From assembly GCF_017086365.1 (NCBI RefSeq), contig NZ_CP070969.1:3782001-3846000 (forward strand): 64,000 nt of DNA, in the 5' to 3' direction. Every line of letters begins with the position of its first letter. The first letter of the stretch is position 1. Of the stretch, positions 50,838 to 59,653 are shown piece by piece. The notes beneath the pieces are model-generated. The model had not been told where the DNA came from, ran no database searches, and saw only the letters and a list, made by a program, of their open reading frames with translations. The position numbers were made by a program, and so were the translations under genes. The stretch is from Paenibacillus tianjinensis (lineage in GTDB: Bacteria > Bacillota > Bacilli > Paenibacillales > Paenibacillaceae).

Positions 50838-52004
50838 TTAGCGAGTGTCTCCCGTTAATTCAAAATCAGCATCAAACTTAAACACATAAGCGGCAATGAG
50901 CCAGACAATCCAGCAGTTCACGCCAAAAAAGAGATATCCGTAATAGCCCAGAATCGGCATCTCCGAGAAAATATGAATTTTATCCAGATACGGTACAGAA
51001 TATTTCCAGTAATTCGGGTTGGTGGGCAAGGAGTCATGGAACCACTCACTGCCAAAGTTCCAGAACTCCCAGAAAAATCCGTTACACAAGGTGGCCAGTG
51101 CGACCAGGATAATCCTGGACCAGTCACCGTTTCTGATCGGCGTAAAAGGAGTCCAGTAACCGCAAAGCGCCATCGCAGCCGAGAGCATAGGCACTAGTGC
51201 CACCCATAACACCCAGAACAGCAGATAAGGATAATAACCCATACCGAAAGCCAGAAACATTCCAATGATAAAGTAAATGATCAGCAGTGTTCTGCTGACG
51301 TTTATTTTTGGACCATTCCTGTACCGCTCTCTAATCGATTTGAAAGTCTTCAGCAGCAGATACCACTCAACGATCGCCGGAAGAACAGTAGTATAAGATA
51401 AGGAAAACCAGAACACATTCCCAAAGTTAGAGAAGACATTTTCATTCGGATAGTACCAGTTCTCCATCACGAAAAAGTTAAGATACTCAAAGGCAAACCA
51501 GCTGAAGCAGGACACAACAGCGAGCAGCTGCATTACATGTGGTTTACGGGAAATGATGGAGTTCCCGCCTGTCCGCTTGTAGACCAGTCCGTCCAATATC
51601 AGTATAAAGGACCACCATAGCGGGACAAAGGTATAATTCTCCAGCGGGACAAATAATCTGATCCGTGCCCACATCAAAAACCAGCTGACCGCAAGAACAG
51701 GCAGGCTCCACCAGAACCACACTGGAAAACCTGCTCTGGCCGGCTGCGGCTGAGGCTCATGTGGAAGCTTCCTAAAACCGAATATACGCGGAATAACGAG
51801 CACCAGCGTAATGAACACGGCCACTATACAAGCGAGTGAAAAATAAAGCAGGCTGAATCCGGGATCCGCTTCAACCTTTTGGGCAGGGAAAACCCCATAA
51901 CCGGGTGGAAGGCCTCCCCATTTAGTCAAACTGCCGAATAAAGGCAGCAGGAAAATCAAAACAAACGTTACGATTAAGAATACTGGCTTATGTCCTTTTT
52001 TCAT
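50838..52004 (-). CDS. Polytopic membrane protein in an operon with the giant kinase
   Basis: A 388-residue protein with about ten membrane helices. It opens with KPVFLIVTFVLIFLLPLFGSL, has an early extracellular loop (KWGGLPPGYGVFPAQK), and is rich in Trp, Tyr and Phe (WFWWSLPVLAVSWFLMW, FFWEFWNFGSEWFHD). I do not recognise a named family. AAAGGGG precedes the ATG, and the stop lies 13 bases before the kinase start. The tight pairing suggests that it senses or transmits a signal for the kinase-cyclase, but a separate role is possible. Confidence 0.75.
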   Translation of the reverse strand: MKKGHKPVFLIVTFVLIFLLPLFGSLTKWGGLPPGYGVFPAQKVEADPGFSLLYFSLACIVAVFITLVLVIPRIFGFRKLPHEPQPQPARAGFPVWFWWSLPVLAVSWFLMWARIRLFVPLENYTFVPLWWSFILILDGLVYKRTGGNSIISRKPHVMQLLAVVSCFSWFAFEYLNFFVMENWYYPNENVFSNFGNVFWFSLSYTTVLPAIVEWYLLLKTFKSIRERYRNGPKINVSRTLLIIYFIIGMFLAFGMGYYPYLLFWVLWVALVPMLSAAMALCGYWTPFTPIRNGDWSRIILVALATLCNGFFWEFWNFGSEWFHDSLPTNPNYWKYSVPYLDKIHIFSEMPILGYYGYLFFGVNCWIVWLIAAYVFKFDADFELTGDTR

Positions 52005-52145
52005 GAAATCCCCTTTGATAAGTAAATTAAAAGTCGAATTTTGTTGATTCCGCTATCTATTCGATACGGCTCCAGAATATTCCTGCTTATATTTTCCGGT
52101 GTTTCTGCAAAAAAGTCTCCGCTTAGGCAAATGAAATAAGCAAAA

Positions 52146-52179
52146 TGTCCCAGAAGCCAAAATGACGGCTACCGGGACA
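52146..52179 (-). terminator. Terminator of the UPF0303 gene
   Basis: TGTCCCGGTAGCC and GGCTTCTGGGACA pair with two mismatches on the minus strand and are followed by TTTTG, 39 bases after the stop at 52218. Confidence 0.7.
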
Positions 52180-52217
52180 CATAAAACTTCGAAGCAGAGT
52201 GATCCTGATGAGGAAGA

Positions 52218-52691
52218 TTATGCAGATTTCAAAAACTGTTCCAGCACAGCCACAATCATCTCATGGTCCTCTTCACCGGATAATCCGGAGACGGAGATCG
52301 TTCCGACCGGCCCGACATTCCGGATCAGCACCGGAAAGCATCCGCCCTCTGCGGCGTATTCCATCGGATCAACGAACGCGTTATCCTGAATGGTGGTGTT
52401 CCATGATTTGTAGAGCACATTCATATAATAAGAGCAGTGTCCGAAATGATTGACGACGTTGATCTTGCGGGCGATCCAGCGGTCATTGTTCAGTCCTGTT
52501 TCATCCATTTTGGCATGGAACAGCACTTGCCCGTTTTTACGGATATCCACTACTATCAGTTTCCCCAATTTGTGGGCTCTTTCCAGAATGGCATTGCCCA
52601 GCTCTATGGCCGTCTGGTTTGTAAATCTTGTGAACTGGTAATCCTGCTCCTGCCGGAGAATCTGTTCCAATAACGAGCTGTAATCTTCCAA
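52218..52691 (-). CDS. UPF0303 / heme-degrading-domain (GlcG-like) family protein
   Basis: A 157-residue protein with the GlcG/HbpS-like fold: TRFTNQTAIELGNAILERAH, VVDIRKNGQVLFHAKMDETG, RKINVVNHFGHCSYYMN and VGPVGTISVSGLSGEEDHEM. The signature matches UPF0303, whose yeast member is YBR137W; some relatives bind haem or cobalamin, but no activity is established. The start is TTG with GGGAG eight bases before it. It lies 31 bases downstream of the HTH_42 gene and may be cotranscribed. Confidence 0.85.
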   Translation of the reverse strand: MEDYSSLLEQILRQEQDYQFTRFTNQTAIELGNAILERAHKLGKLIVVDIRKNGQVLFHAKMDETGLNNDRWIARKINVVNHFGHCSYYMNVLYKSWNTTIQDNAFVDPMEYAAEGGCFPVLIRNVGPVGTISVSGLSGEEDHEMIVAVLEQFLKSA

Positions 52692-52722
52692 ATTGCAGCA
52701 CTCCCTTTGGTTATTTTAAGAT

Positions 52723-53820
52723 TCATAACAAATGAATCTCCTGATACTCAAGCTTGATTAACGTCAGCCCCAGAAAAGCGGCGTATGCTTCTGCAGCGGA
52801 GACGAGCTGTGCCCGGCTGTAGTCTTGCAAGGGTTCAAATGGAATAAGCAGCAGCTCGGCTCCCTTCTTCTTAATAGTCCGTTTCCAGGTACCGATAACT
52901 TGTCCTTCTGACACAATTACCGGCAAAAACATTCCGTTGTTGCCCGGAACGATCCGCGGTGCAAGCTCCGGCTCAAGCACAGCGCTCCGGTCCTTATAGC
53001 CAAGGATATATTCATCGAAGCCGGGAAGCAGATGAACCCCGGCAGGATGTCTCCCGGCAGCAGAAGGTATGTCCGGCAACCAGTATTCGCTGCCTCCGAT
53101 TACCTCGGATGCCAGCCCAGCCCTTACCGCCTCCAGCCCGGCTCTGGCCTCCGTAACCGAGAGTCCGGCCCACCAGGCAAAATCATGTACAGTGGCAGGT
53201 CCCCGGGAGGTGAAGTAGCGAAGTGCCAGCTCAGCCAGTGATTCCTCATAGGACAATTCCCGGGACAGCGGCACCCATTCGTCCAGCAGTACAAAGGTCT
53301 GCTGCTTGCCCGCTATTGGGCCAAAACAGATTAGTCCGTTAAACGCGCTATGCCACAGGATATGATAACCCCGCTGGCCTGCGGTGCTAATACCCTGAGC
53401 CTCAAGCAGGCTTAGCAGTTCAAGCCTGGTGAGGCATTTACCGCCCTTTAATGCATGATAGATTATTTTCCTGCAGCGGCCTAGTATTTTGTCATCCAGT
53501 TCCAGCTGCGCCAGCCGGCGTCCAGCCTGTCTGAGCAGCCGCGGTGCGCTCAGCTGTATCATCCATTTCACGTCTTCCGGCGGTGAAAAATGCAGGGTTC
53601 CCCGCAGGCTCCAGGTCAGCAGAAGATGCCTGCCGGCAATCGCCTGCTCCACACCCGCCAGCCCTGCGGCAGGCGTACGAAGCCCGATGGCCCAAGCGGC
53701 CTGCATATAATCCTGCGCCTGCAACGCACCCAGCGCGCGGACAACCTGCCCAGGCTCCAAATTTGCAGAGCTGATAATATGCTGGTTCAACAGCCGGAGT
53801 CCGGCAATCTCCCTATTCAT
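52723..53820 (-). CDS. Winged-helix DNA-binding protein, AlkZ/YcaQ-like (HTH_42)
   Basis: A 365-residue protein of the HTH_42 family. It opens with LRLLNQHIISSANLEPGQVV, which holds the QR/RL-type start, includes ALGALQAQDYMQAAWAIGLRT, and has the later segment RGPATVHDFAWWAGLSVTEAR. AlkZ-like members are DNA glycosylases that unhook interstrand crosslinks; family members in Gram-positives often lie near natural-product genes, but none is seen here. GGAG precedes the ATG. The DNA repair role is inferred from the family and is not demonstrated. Confidence 0.85.
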   Translation of the reverse strand: MNREIAGLRLLNQHIISSANLEPGQVVRALGALQAQDYMQAAWAIGLRTPAAGLAGVEQAIAGRHLLLTWSLRGTLHFSPPEDVKWMIQLSAPRLLRQAGRRLAQLELDDKILGRCRKIIYHALKGGKCLTRLELLSLLEAQGISTAGQRGYHILWHSAFNGLICFGPIAGKQQTFVLLDEWVPLSRELSYEESLAELALRYFTSRGPATVHDFAWWAGLSVTEARAGLEAVRAGLASEVIGGSEYWLPDIPSAAGRHPAGVHLLPGFDEYILGYKDRSAVLEPELAPRIVPGNNGMFLPVIVSEGQVIGTWKRTIKKKGAELLLIPFEPLQDYSRAQLVSAAEAYAAFLGLTLIKLEYQEIHLL

Positions 53821-53969
53821 TTCGGCTCACTCCTCTGCTGATCCCTATACACTGCAATCGTTACGCCAGCTATGATCTTTGGTACTTTCCTCCAGTATAT
53901 TGAACAAGTCTGCTGATTGTCTATCAGGAATCCCCATAGTATGATTTACAATATCTTACTTTAAGCGAG

Positions 53970-54878
53970 GTGCTTCTCCTGCAGCAGTTTATGATCGGGC
54001 AATATGGAGGCTTTGATGATAAGAAATATCTTAAAGATTTCCAAAACGGATTTTATGGTATCGAAGCTTGTTTATTTGCCTCCCGGGAGGATGCTGAGCT
54101 GTTAATTGAAGCCGCCCGGAGCAGAGGCTTTCAGATTGGCGTTCATTTTCCGTTTCGGGCCAATGCTGCAAGAGTGCGAGACCCGTTGGTTCTCGCCGGT
54201 GATGATACGGTGCGCAATGACGCTTTTCAGCATATTCTGGAGGAGCTTGAATATCTTACCGCAATTCAGCCGGAGTACGTGCTGTTCCATTATCCGAAGC
54301 CAGTAATTCTGGATGAGCGGGTGAACTGGGCGGGTTGGCGGTTCGGAGACCGCCGGGAATTCATTCATGAACATGAAATTACAGTTGAGGAGTTGACCAT
54401 ACGCACGGCCCAGCTGTTCGAATGGCTTGACAGGCAGAGCCGCAAATATCAATTCATGCCTGTCCTGGAATTCGACGCGATTAGCAGATTGATCTATGAG
54501 CATGATTTTTTGGAGCAGCTGTTGAATCAGTACCCTCGGATCAGACTATGCCTGGATACTGCCAGACTGTTTCTGCAGGACAAGCTCGATCCCTTTTTTG
54601 ACGCCAATAAAATACTAAGCACCTTCACGAAATATGCCACATTAATTCACTTATCCAACGTACAGATTACGGACACTGTACAGAACAGCCATTATCCGGT
54701 GCTGCCTGAATTAAGTGTTAACCATGGCTGGGCGCCAATCGAAGAGTACTTGAGGATCATCCGTGCAGAGAACCGTAATGTCAAAATTATGTTTGAGCAC
54801 CGCTCGGATCTGATCACCCCGGAACAGCTGCAGCGCTGTTATACATGGGTTGATGGGATTCTGAATGCCCCTGATTAA
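53970..54878 (+). CDS. TIM-barrel sugar-phosphate isomerase/epimerase-like protein
   Basis: The protein has about 302 residues. It has the xylose-isomerase-like TIM-barrel pattern: IGVHFPFRANAAR, YVLFHYPKPVIL, FMPVLEFDAISRLI with a candidate metal Glu, RLCLDTARLFL with Asp, LIHLSNVQITD, and IMFEHRSDLITPEQ with the final Glu. This suits metal-dependent isomerases, epimerases or AP-endonuclease-IV-like enzymes. The start is uncertain: GTG at 53970 overlaps the ribosome site GAGG, and an ATG at 53991 has none. No sugar genes are nearby to suggest a substrate. Confidence 0.75.
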   Translation: MLLLQQFMIGQYGGFDDKKYLKDFQNGFYGIEACLFASREDAELLIEAARSRGFQIGVHFPFRANAARVRDPLVLAGDDTVRNDAFQHILEELEYLTAIQPEYVLFHYPKPVILDERVNWAGWRFGDRREFIHEHEITVEELTIRTAQLFEWLDRQSRKYQFMPVLEFDAISRLIYEHDFLEQLLNQYPRIRLCLDTARLFLQDKLDPFFDANKILSTFTKYATLIHLSNVQITDTVQNSHYPVLPELSVNHGWAPIEEYLRIIRAENRNVKIMFEHRSDLITPEQLQRCYTWVDGILNAPD

Positions 54879-54979
54879 CCAATATGAACTAAGGAAAGAA
54901 TATTTATCTTTGGACAAGGCCATGATACAATATGGAAATCAAGTGCCTTCCTTAATTTAGCATATTAGGAGTGAAGCGT

Positions 54980-55408
54980 GTGTCAGTTGATGTTTATATG
55001 AATTTCAATGGGAACTGCCGCGAAGCTGTTGAGTTTTATGCAAAGGTATTTGAAACTGGAGCCCCCGAGATCATGACCTTTGGCGAAGCGCCGCCGAATC
55101 CTGAGTATCCGCTGCCGGAGGAAGCCAAATCTTTGGTAATGCATTCCAGATTGAATATTGACGGCAGCAATGTGATGTTCTCTGATGTTTTTCCAGGGAT
55201 GCCTTTTACCGTAGGCAACAATATCAGTCTTACTCTAGTCACCCGTGATGAAGCGAAGGTTAAAACCTGGTTTGATCAGCTGAAAGAAGGCGGTTCGGTT
55301 ACCATGGAGCTGCAGGAGACCTTCTGGAGCAAAAGCTACGGCAGCTTGAAAGACAAATTCGGTATTGATTGGCAGATCAGCCTGGATAACGGAGAAGCCG
55401 GAATGTAA
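54980..55408 (+). CDS. PhnB-like VOC family protein
   Basis: A 142-residue protein of the PhnB/3-demethylubiquinone-methyltransferase-like glyoxalase group. It opens with VDVYMNFNGNCREAVEFYAKVF and has SLVMHSRLNIDGSNVMFSDV, NISLTLVTRDEAKVKTWFDQ, and FWSKSYGSLKDKFGIDWQIS. These proteins fold as VOC dimers; their substrates are mostly unknown. GTG at 54980 has AGGAG at the right distance; the GTG at 54971 is part of the ribosome site. A strong terminator follows at 55444. Confidence 0.87.
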   Translation: MSVDVYMNFNGNCREAVEFYAKVFETGAPEIMTFGEAPPNPEYPLPEEAKSLVMHSRLNIDGSNVMFSDVFPGMPFTVGNNISLTLVTRDEAKVKTWFDQLKEGGSVTMELQETFWSKSYGSLKDKFGIDWQISLDNGEAGM

Positions 55409-55443
55409 GCACCTTAGCCTGAAAACATATTTTCAAATACAGA

Positions 55444-55501
55444 GGATATAGCAATCTTGGCAGGGATATGATCACTGTCCAATGAATCTATATCCTTTTT
55501 T
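55444..55501 (+). terminator. Terminator after the PhnB-like gene
   Basis: GGATATAG and CTATATCC form an outer stem around an inner GG-AG/CT-CC stem, followed by T6 on the plus strand. Confidence 0.8.
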
Positions 55502-55598
55502 GTGTATGGTAGTATAGATTATATAATGCGCTTTCAGTGCGAATTGTGGTTTAATAAGTGTACACTGCTAACCAATTCCACTGTAAAGGAGACTAGTC

Positions 55599-56003
55599 AT
55601 GGAAATATCAGCTTTCCTGCTGCCTAAAGACCAGGTCGCGTTCATCACTTCCTCGATCTCTATGCTTGAGGCGATGCAGCAATTGGAACAGCATTATTAC
55701 TCCGCCATTCCAATTATTGATGATAACAATAAATACGTTGGAACCTTGGCTGAGGGAGACCTGCTATGGAAACTCAAGAATACAGAGGGGCTCAGCTTTG
55801 AGAATATGGGTGAGGTCAAAGTAAGTGACATTCAGCGCCATGTGCATAATGAGAGTGTAGAAATCAACGCCCAAATGGAGGATATGCTGACGCTAGCCGC
55901 GGACCAGAATTTCGTTCCGGTCGTTGATAGCACGGGTGTCTTTCTGGGAATTATCCGCCGCAAAGATATTATTGAATATTACACACGGAATATAACGGAC
56001 TAA
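55599..56003 (+). CDS. CBS-domain pair protein
   Basis: A 134-residue protein made of two CBS motifs: the first at about 1-60 (AFITSSISMLEAMQQLEQHY, AIPIIDDNNKYVGTLAEGDLL) and the second at about 75-128 (VPVVDSTGVFLGIIRRKDII). It is similar in size and layout to B. subtilis YkuL (DarB), which binds c-di-AMP and activates Rel, but ligand specificity cannot be read here. AAAGGAG precedes the ATG. A 10-bp palindrome AGTGTACACT at 55557-55566 and a TATAAT at 55522-55527 lie upstream. Confidence 0.88.
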   Translation: MEISAFLLPKDQVAFITSSISMLEAMQQLEQHYYSAIPIIDDNNKYVGTLAEGDLLWKLKNTEGLSFENMGEVKVSDIQRHVHNESVEINAQMEDMLTLAADQNFVPVVDSTGVFLGIIRRKDIIEYYTRNITD

Positions 56004-56016
56004 CCGCCACGATAGG

Positions 56017-56060
56017 AATAAGGCCCTCCCTGCAGCCAGCAGAAGGAGGGCCTTATTTGT
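56017..56060. terminator. Bidirectional terminator
   Basis: AATAAGGCCCTCC and GGAGGGCCTTATT form a 13-bp hairpin between the convergent CBS and aminopeptidase genes, with a T-rich flank. Confidence 0.88.
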
Positions 56061-56083
56061 AATTCAGAAACAATGCTGTCCTG

Positions 56084-56830
56084 TTACAGCTCCGTCAGGA
56101 TAATCGTTCCCTGAGGTGTAATGGCCAGAGTGTGCTCATACTGAGCGGAGAGACCGCCGTCAATAGTCCGGGCTGTCCACCCGTCTGCATCCACCTTTGT
56201 CCGGTAGCTACCGGTATTCAGCATCGGCTCGATGGTGAACACCATGCCTTCTTTCAGCCGCGGACCTTTGCCTGCCGGTCCATAATGCGGCACCTCAGGC
56301 CCTTCATGCATCTCCGAACCGATGCCATGGCCGATAAAGTCCCGTACCACGGAGAAACCGTTCGACTCGGCATACACCTGAATCGCATGAGCAACATCAC
56401 CGATCCGGTTACCGGCAACTGCCTGCTCAATTCCCTTGAATAAGGACTCCTTGGTCGTATCCAGCAATTTACTGGCCTGCTCGCTGATCGTCCCGACCGC
56501 ATAGGACCAGGCGGAATCCGCCAGCCAGCCGTTCAGGTTGACGACCATATCGATCGTTACAATATCTCCGTCTTTCAGCGGCTCTTTTTTGGGGAAGCCA
56601 TGGCAAATGACATCATTCACAGAAGCACAGGTGGCATAGGGATACCCGTGGTATCCTTTTTGCTCCGGCGTCGCCCCATGAGACAGGATGAATTTTTCAG
56701 CGAACTCGTCAATCTCCCACGTTGTGATTCCGGGCTGTATGATTCCGGCAATCTGCCGGTGGCATTCGGCAAGAATTTTACCGGCCGCGCGCATCTTTTC
56801 AATCTCTTCCATCGTTTTCATGATAATCAT
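56084..56830 (-). CDS. map: Methionine aminopeptidase type I
   Basis: A 248-residue MetAP. The five metal ligands of the family are present: Asp in IVTIDMVVN, Asp in NGWLADSAWSY, His in RDFIGHGIGSEMHEGPEV, Glu in VFTIEPML and Glu in LSAQYEHTLAIT. It removes the starting Met from new proteins in the cytosol. The start at 56830 follows GAGG eight bases upstream; an extended frame to 56866 overlaps the ribosome site. It stands alone here rather than in the ribosomal operon that usually holds mapA, so it may be a second copy, like B. subtilis mapB. Confidence 0.92.
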   Translation of the reverse strand: MIIMKTMEEIEKMRAAGKILAECHRQIAGIIQPGITTWEIDEFAEKFILSHGATPEQKGYHGYPYATCASVNDVICHGFPKKEPLKDGDIVTIDMVVNLNGWLADSAWSYAVGTISEQASKLLDTTKESLFKGIEQAVAGNRIGDVAHAIQVYAESNGFSVVRDFIGHGIGSEMHEGPEVPHYGPAGKGPRLKEGMVFTIEPMLNTGSYRTKVDADGWTARTIDGGLSAQYEHTLAITPQGTIILTEL

Positions 56831-57019
56831 TTCATTCGCCTCTTCTGTACAGAACACATTACTCACAATAATGGCTCTTGAATATGTTTTTTTGGTGCTT
56901 CTCTATATTATGTAAGAAAACTGCCGGAAATCCAAATTCATTCTGTGTTTATGATCAATTTTCCCGGTTTTGCATAAAATATGACAGTGCAGGAATGTAA
57001 GGAGGGATTTCAGAACTTC

Positions 57020-58090
57020 ATGAGTAGGAAGAAAAAACACCGTCCCAGAAACTCCGGAATAACCGTTCGGCTGCATCCGAAAACCCGAATACTTCTTGCT
57101 AAAACGGTAGTACGAACGCTCCGAAAGATGAATACCCCGCAGCCTGAAGCCCGCAGCAGCGAACTTCCGCAGATTTCAGGATTCGTTGATCATAAACAAA
57201 TACGGATTCTGATGGTATCCTCCCTGACCGGAGAATCCATGTGGCAGGTGGAACAAATGATTGCCGAGCAGTTCCGGCTGCTGGCGAAAGAACTGGTTTC
57301 CATCAAAGCTTTTCAGAGCTTCTCTTCAGCGCTTCTCCAGCTTAACCCGGATCTGCTGCTGGTTGTAGGGAATGAAGAGTCATTCTCCGGTACAGATCTG
57401 GAGATCATCCGCAAGGCTTCCTTGAAAAAAGCAATCTGGCTCTCCGATGGAACGGTTACCAGTGAATCTACCGCCCGGCTGGCTGCATTATTCGATTATG
57501 TCTTTACCCAAAATACCCTTCATATTACCTTTTATCAGCATTCCGGGTGCACGGAGGTCCGCTACCTCCCTTTTCCCGCCGACCGCAGCCTGTACTCTCC
57601 GAGATCCGTGAATGCAGAGCACAGATCTTATCTGCTTCTGCTTGGCGACGCCAGTGCAGCCGGTAAAGAATACGCGGAGAAGATAAAGCACCTGTTCACT
57701 ATAAAAAAAGTAGCTGCAGCCGGTATAGGCTGGGAGGAGTATCCAGGGCTAAAGGTGCTGGCACCTGACGCTGAGCTGGAGGAGTACTATAACGGTGCGG
57801 AACTCGTCATCCATTGGGGCGGCCAGACCGCTAAGGTCTTTGATATCGCTGCCTGCGGGGTTTTTCAGCTGGCTGAAGGCCATCCGAATATTTATGAATA
57901 TATGAACCCAGGTGAGGATATTGTCATCTTTCATACTCCCGACGAGCTGCTGGAGAAGCTGCACTTTTATTCCAGTCATGCAGATGCCAAAAGAGCGATC
58001 GCCAGCCGTGCCTTATGGAAGAGCACGTATGATTACTCTTTTCTGCAAATGGCTAACAAGCTGCTTCATACCGTCTTTAACTATTCATAA
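57020..58090 (+). CDS. CgeB-like glycosyltransferase
   Basis: The product has about 356 residues. A basic N-terminal tail (SRKKKHRPRNSGITVRLHPK) is followed by a GT-B type fold of the CgeB/glycosyltransferase-1 group: ILMVSSLTGESMWQVEQMI, LLQLNPDLLLVVGNEESF, IWLSDGTVTSESTARL, DYVFTQNTLHITFYQHSGC with the usual LPFPAD, and a C-terminal half with HWGGQTAKVFDIAACGVFQL and the EYMNPGEDI-type nucleotide-sugar site. CgeB in B. subtilis is a spore-maturation protein, and close relatives build surface glycans. AAGGAGG lies before the ATG at 57020 with long spacing. It is the first gene of a glycan pair. Confidence 0.85.
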   Translation: MSRKKKHRPRNSGITVRLHPKTRILLAKTVVRTLRKMNTPQPEARSSELPQISGFVDHKQIRILMVSSLTGESMWQVEQMIAEQFRLLAKELVSIKAFQSFSSALLQLNPDLLLVVGNEESFSGTDLEIIRKASLKKAIWLSDGTVTSESTARLAALFDYVFTQNTLHITFYQHSGCTEVRYLPFPADRSLYSPRSVNAEHRSYLLLLGDASAAGKEYAEKIKHLFTIKKVAAAGIGWEEYPGLKVLAPDAELEEYYNGAELVIHWGGQTAKVFDIAACGVFQLAEGHPNIYEYMNPGEDIVIFHTPDELLEKLHFYSSHADAKRAIASRALWKSTYDYSFLQMANKLLHTVFNYS

Positions 58091-58147
58091 TGCATTCCTG
58101 GGCAAGATTAGCTGGCCTGGAACTTCGCCGTGCAGGAGGTATGTAAG

Positions 58148-59228
58148 TTGAAGCTCATCGCTTTTTTATTGCCGCAATTTCACCGTATTCCCGAGAATGA
58201 CCAGTGGTGGGGTGAAGGCTTCACGGAATGGACGAATACCAAAAAGGCGGTCCCTCTTTATCCCGGCCATTTGCAGCCCAAGGAACCGTTTGAGCAGTAT
58301 TACTATGATTTGACGGATAGGGCTGCGAGGAACTGGCAGGCAGAGGTAGCGAAAGCCTATGGCATTTACGGGTTCTGCTATTATCACTACTGGTTCAAGG
58401 GTAAGCCACTGCTCGAACGTCCATTTAATCAAGTCTTAACCTCGGGTGAGCCGCAGTTTCCGTTCTGCCTCTCCTGGGCCAATGAATCCTGGACGCGTAA
58501 ATGGGATGGCGGAGACAACGAAGTGCTGATCAGACAGGAGTACGGCGACACAAAGGACTGGGAAATTCATTTTTTACGAGCTATTGAACGCATTCCGTGA
58601 TGAGCGGTATATCAGGATTGATAACAAGCCTGTGTTTATCATCTATAGACCGGGGAAAATTCCCCGGTGTGAAGAGATGCTTGCCCTGTGGAACCGGCTG
58701 GCTGCCCAGAATGGCCTGGATGGTATTTTTTTTGTCAGAACATTGGGCGGATTTGAAATTCCCAGCCAAAACGGGTTTGATGCCAGCGTCGAGTTTGAAC
58801 CTCATTATACCTTTGCCCACGGTGACACACAGCATCTCTGGCATTACATGGATCTCGGCGGTCCTAAGCATCTCGTATTTGATTATGATCAGGCGTGGCT
58901 GTCAATCCTGAACCGCTCCCACCACAGAAACGGTGAAAAAATATTCCCAGGAGCCTACGTCAACTGGGATAATACACCTCGGCTGGGTGAACGGGGACAG
59001 AGCGCCATCGGAGCCTCTCCGCGCAAGTTCGGCTGGTACCTCACCAAGCAGATTGGGCGGGCGAAATCTCTCTATCAAAGCGAATTTCTATTTATCAACG
59101 CCTGGAACGAATGGGCAGAGGGCGCCTTTCTTGAACCAGACCGCCGGTTTCAGTTCCGCTATCTGGAGGAGGTCAAGAAGGCACTGGAACAGGCAGGAGC
59201 TTTCCCTGCCGTGGATTCTAAAATGTAG
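58148..59228 (+). pseudogene. WbsX-like (GH99-related) glycan gene with a frameshift
   Basis: The first frame (58148-58600) reads LIAFLLPQFHRIPENDQWWG, FTEWTNTKKAVPLYPGHLQP and YGFCYYHYWFKGKPLLERPF, the start of WbsX proteins. It ends early at 58600. The second frame (58584-59228) continues with FRDERYIRIDNKPVFIIYRP and ends with INAWNEWAEGAFLEPDRRFQ, a family hallmark. The two join if one T is removed from the T6 run at 58570-58575, giving HFYELLNAF. The total length is one base over a multiple of three. The start is TTG with GGAGG seven bases before. WbsX proteins accompany O-antigen and spore-surface glycan genes. The shift could be true inactivation, phase variation or a sequencing error. 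Confidence 0.75.
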
Positions 59229-59254
59229 TCTTCTTTCCTCACCTGTCTATTAAT

Positions 59255-59653
59255 TTAAGCCAGCTGGATGGCGAGACTGGGTGTACCGCTGCTTACATCA
59301 ATGAACAGCACATAATCAAGTCCATCCGTGCCTTTTAACATAAGCCCCGGCTGGGACACAACGCCTGCAGCATAGAATCTTACCTGCTGAAGGCTTGCGC
59401 CTCCGCCCGGCAGAACCGGCTGATTGCTGGACCCTACACGGAAGGTGGACCAGAGGCTGCCTCCGGCGTCTACATCCGCCCCTGTTGCAAGACTATTAAC
59501 GATAGTCTGATTGCCGTTAACCTGTAAATCGCCCTGTATCGTTTCACTGCCGTTTACGTTTAGGTGCTGCTGCACCGTCTCGTTTCCGTTAACTTGAAGG
59601 TCCTGCTGTATGGTTTGGCTGCCAGTAACCAGTACATTGTCAAAGGTAGGCAA
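59255..59653 (-). CDS. Small protein with four 12-residue repeats
   Basis: This protein has about 132 residues. Residues 11-58 are four tandem 12-residue units of the form G-S/N-x-T-I/V-Q-x2-L-x-V-N (GSQTIQQDLQVN, GNETVQQHLNVN, GSETIQGDLQVN, GNQTIVNSLATG), which should wind as a beta-solenoid. The C-terminal part (STFRVGSSNQPVLPGGG, VRFYAAGVVSQPGLMLKGTD) is beta-rich. No signal is present. The TTG at 59653 has AAAGGG at a better distance than the ATG at 59662. It lies 26 bases from the WbsX-like gene on the opposite strand, and a spore-surface or appendage role is a guess from that context. Confidence 0.72.
   Translation of the reverse strand: MPTFDNVLVTGSQTIQQDLQVNGNETVQQHLNVNGSETIQGDLQVNGNQTIVNSLATGADVDAGGSLWSTFRVGSSNQPVLPGGGASLQQVRFYAAGVVSQPGLMLKGTDGLDYVLFIDVSSGTPSLAIQLA
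59480..59623 (-). repeat. Four 36-bp tandem repeats inside the repeat protein gene
   Basis: The 144-bp stretch codes for exactly four 12-residue units (residues 11-58). The units are similar at DNA level, particularly GTTAACGG-type segments, but are not identical, indicating an older duplication that keeps the protein phase. Confidence 0.8.
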
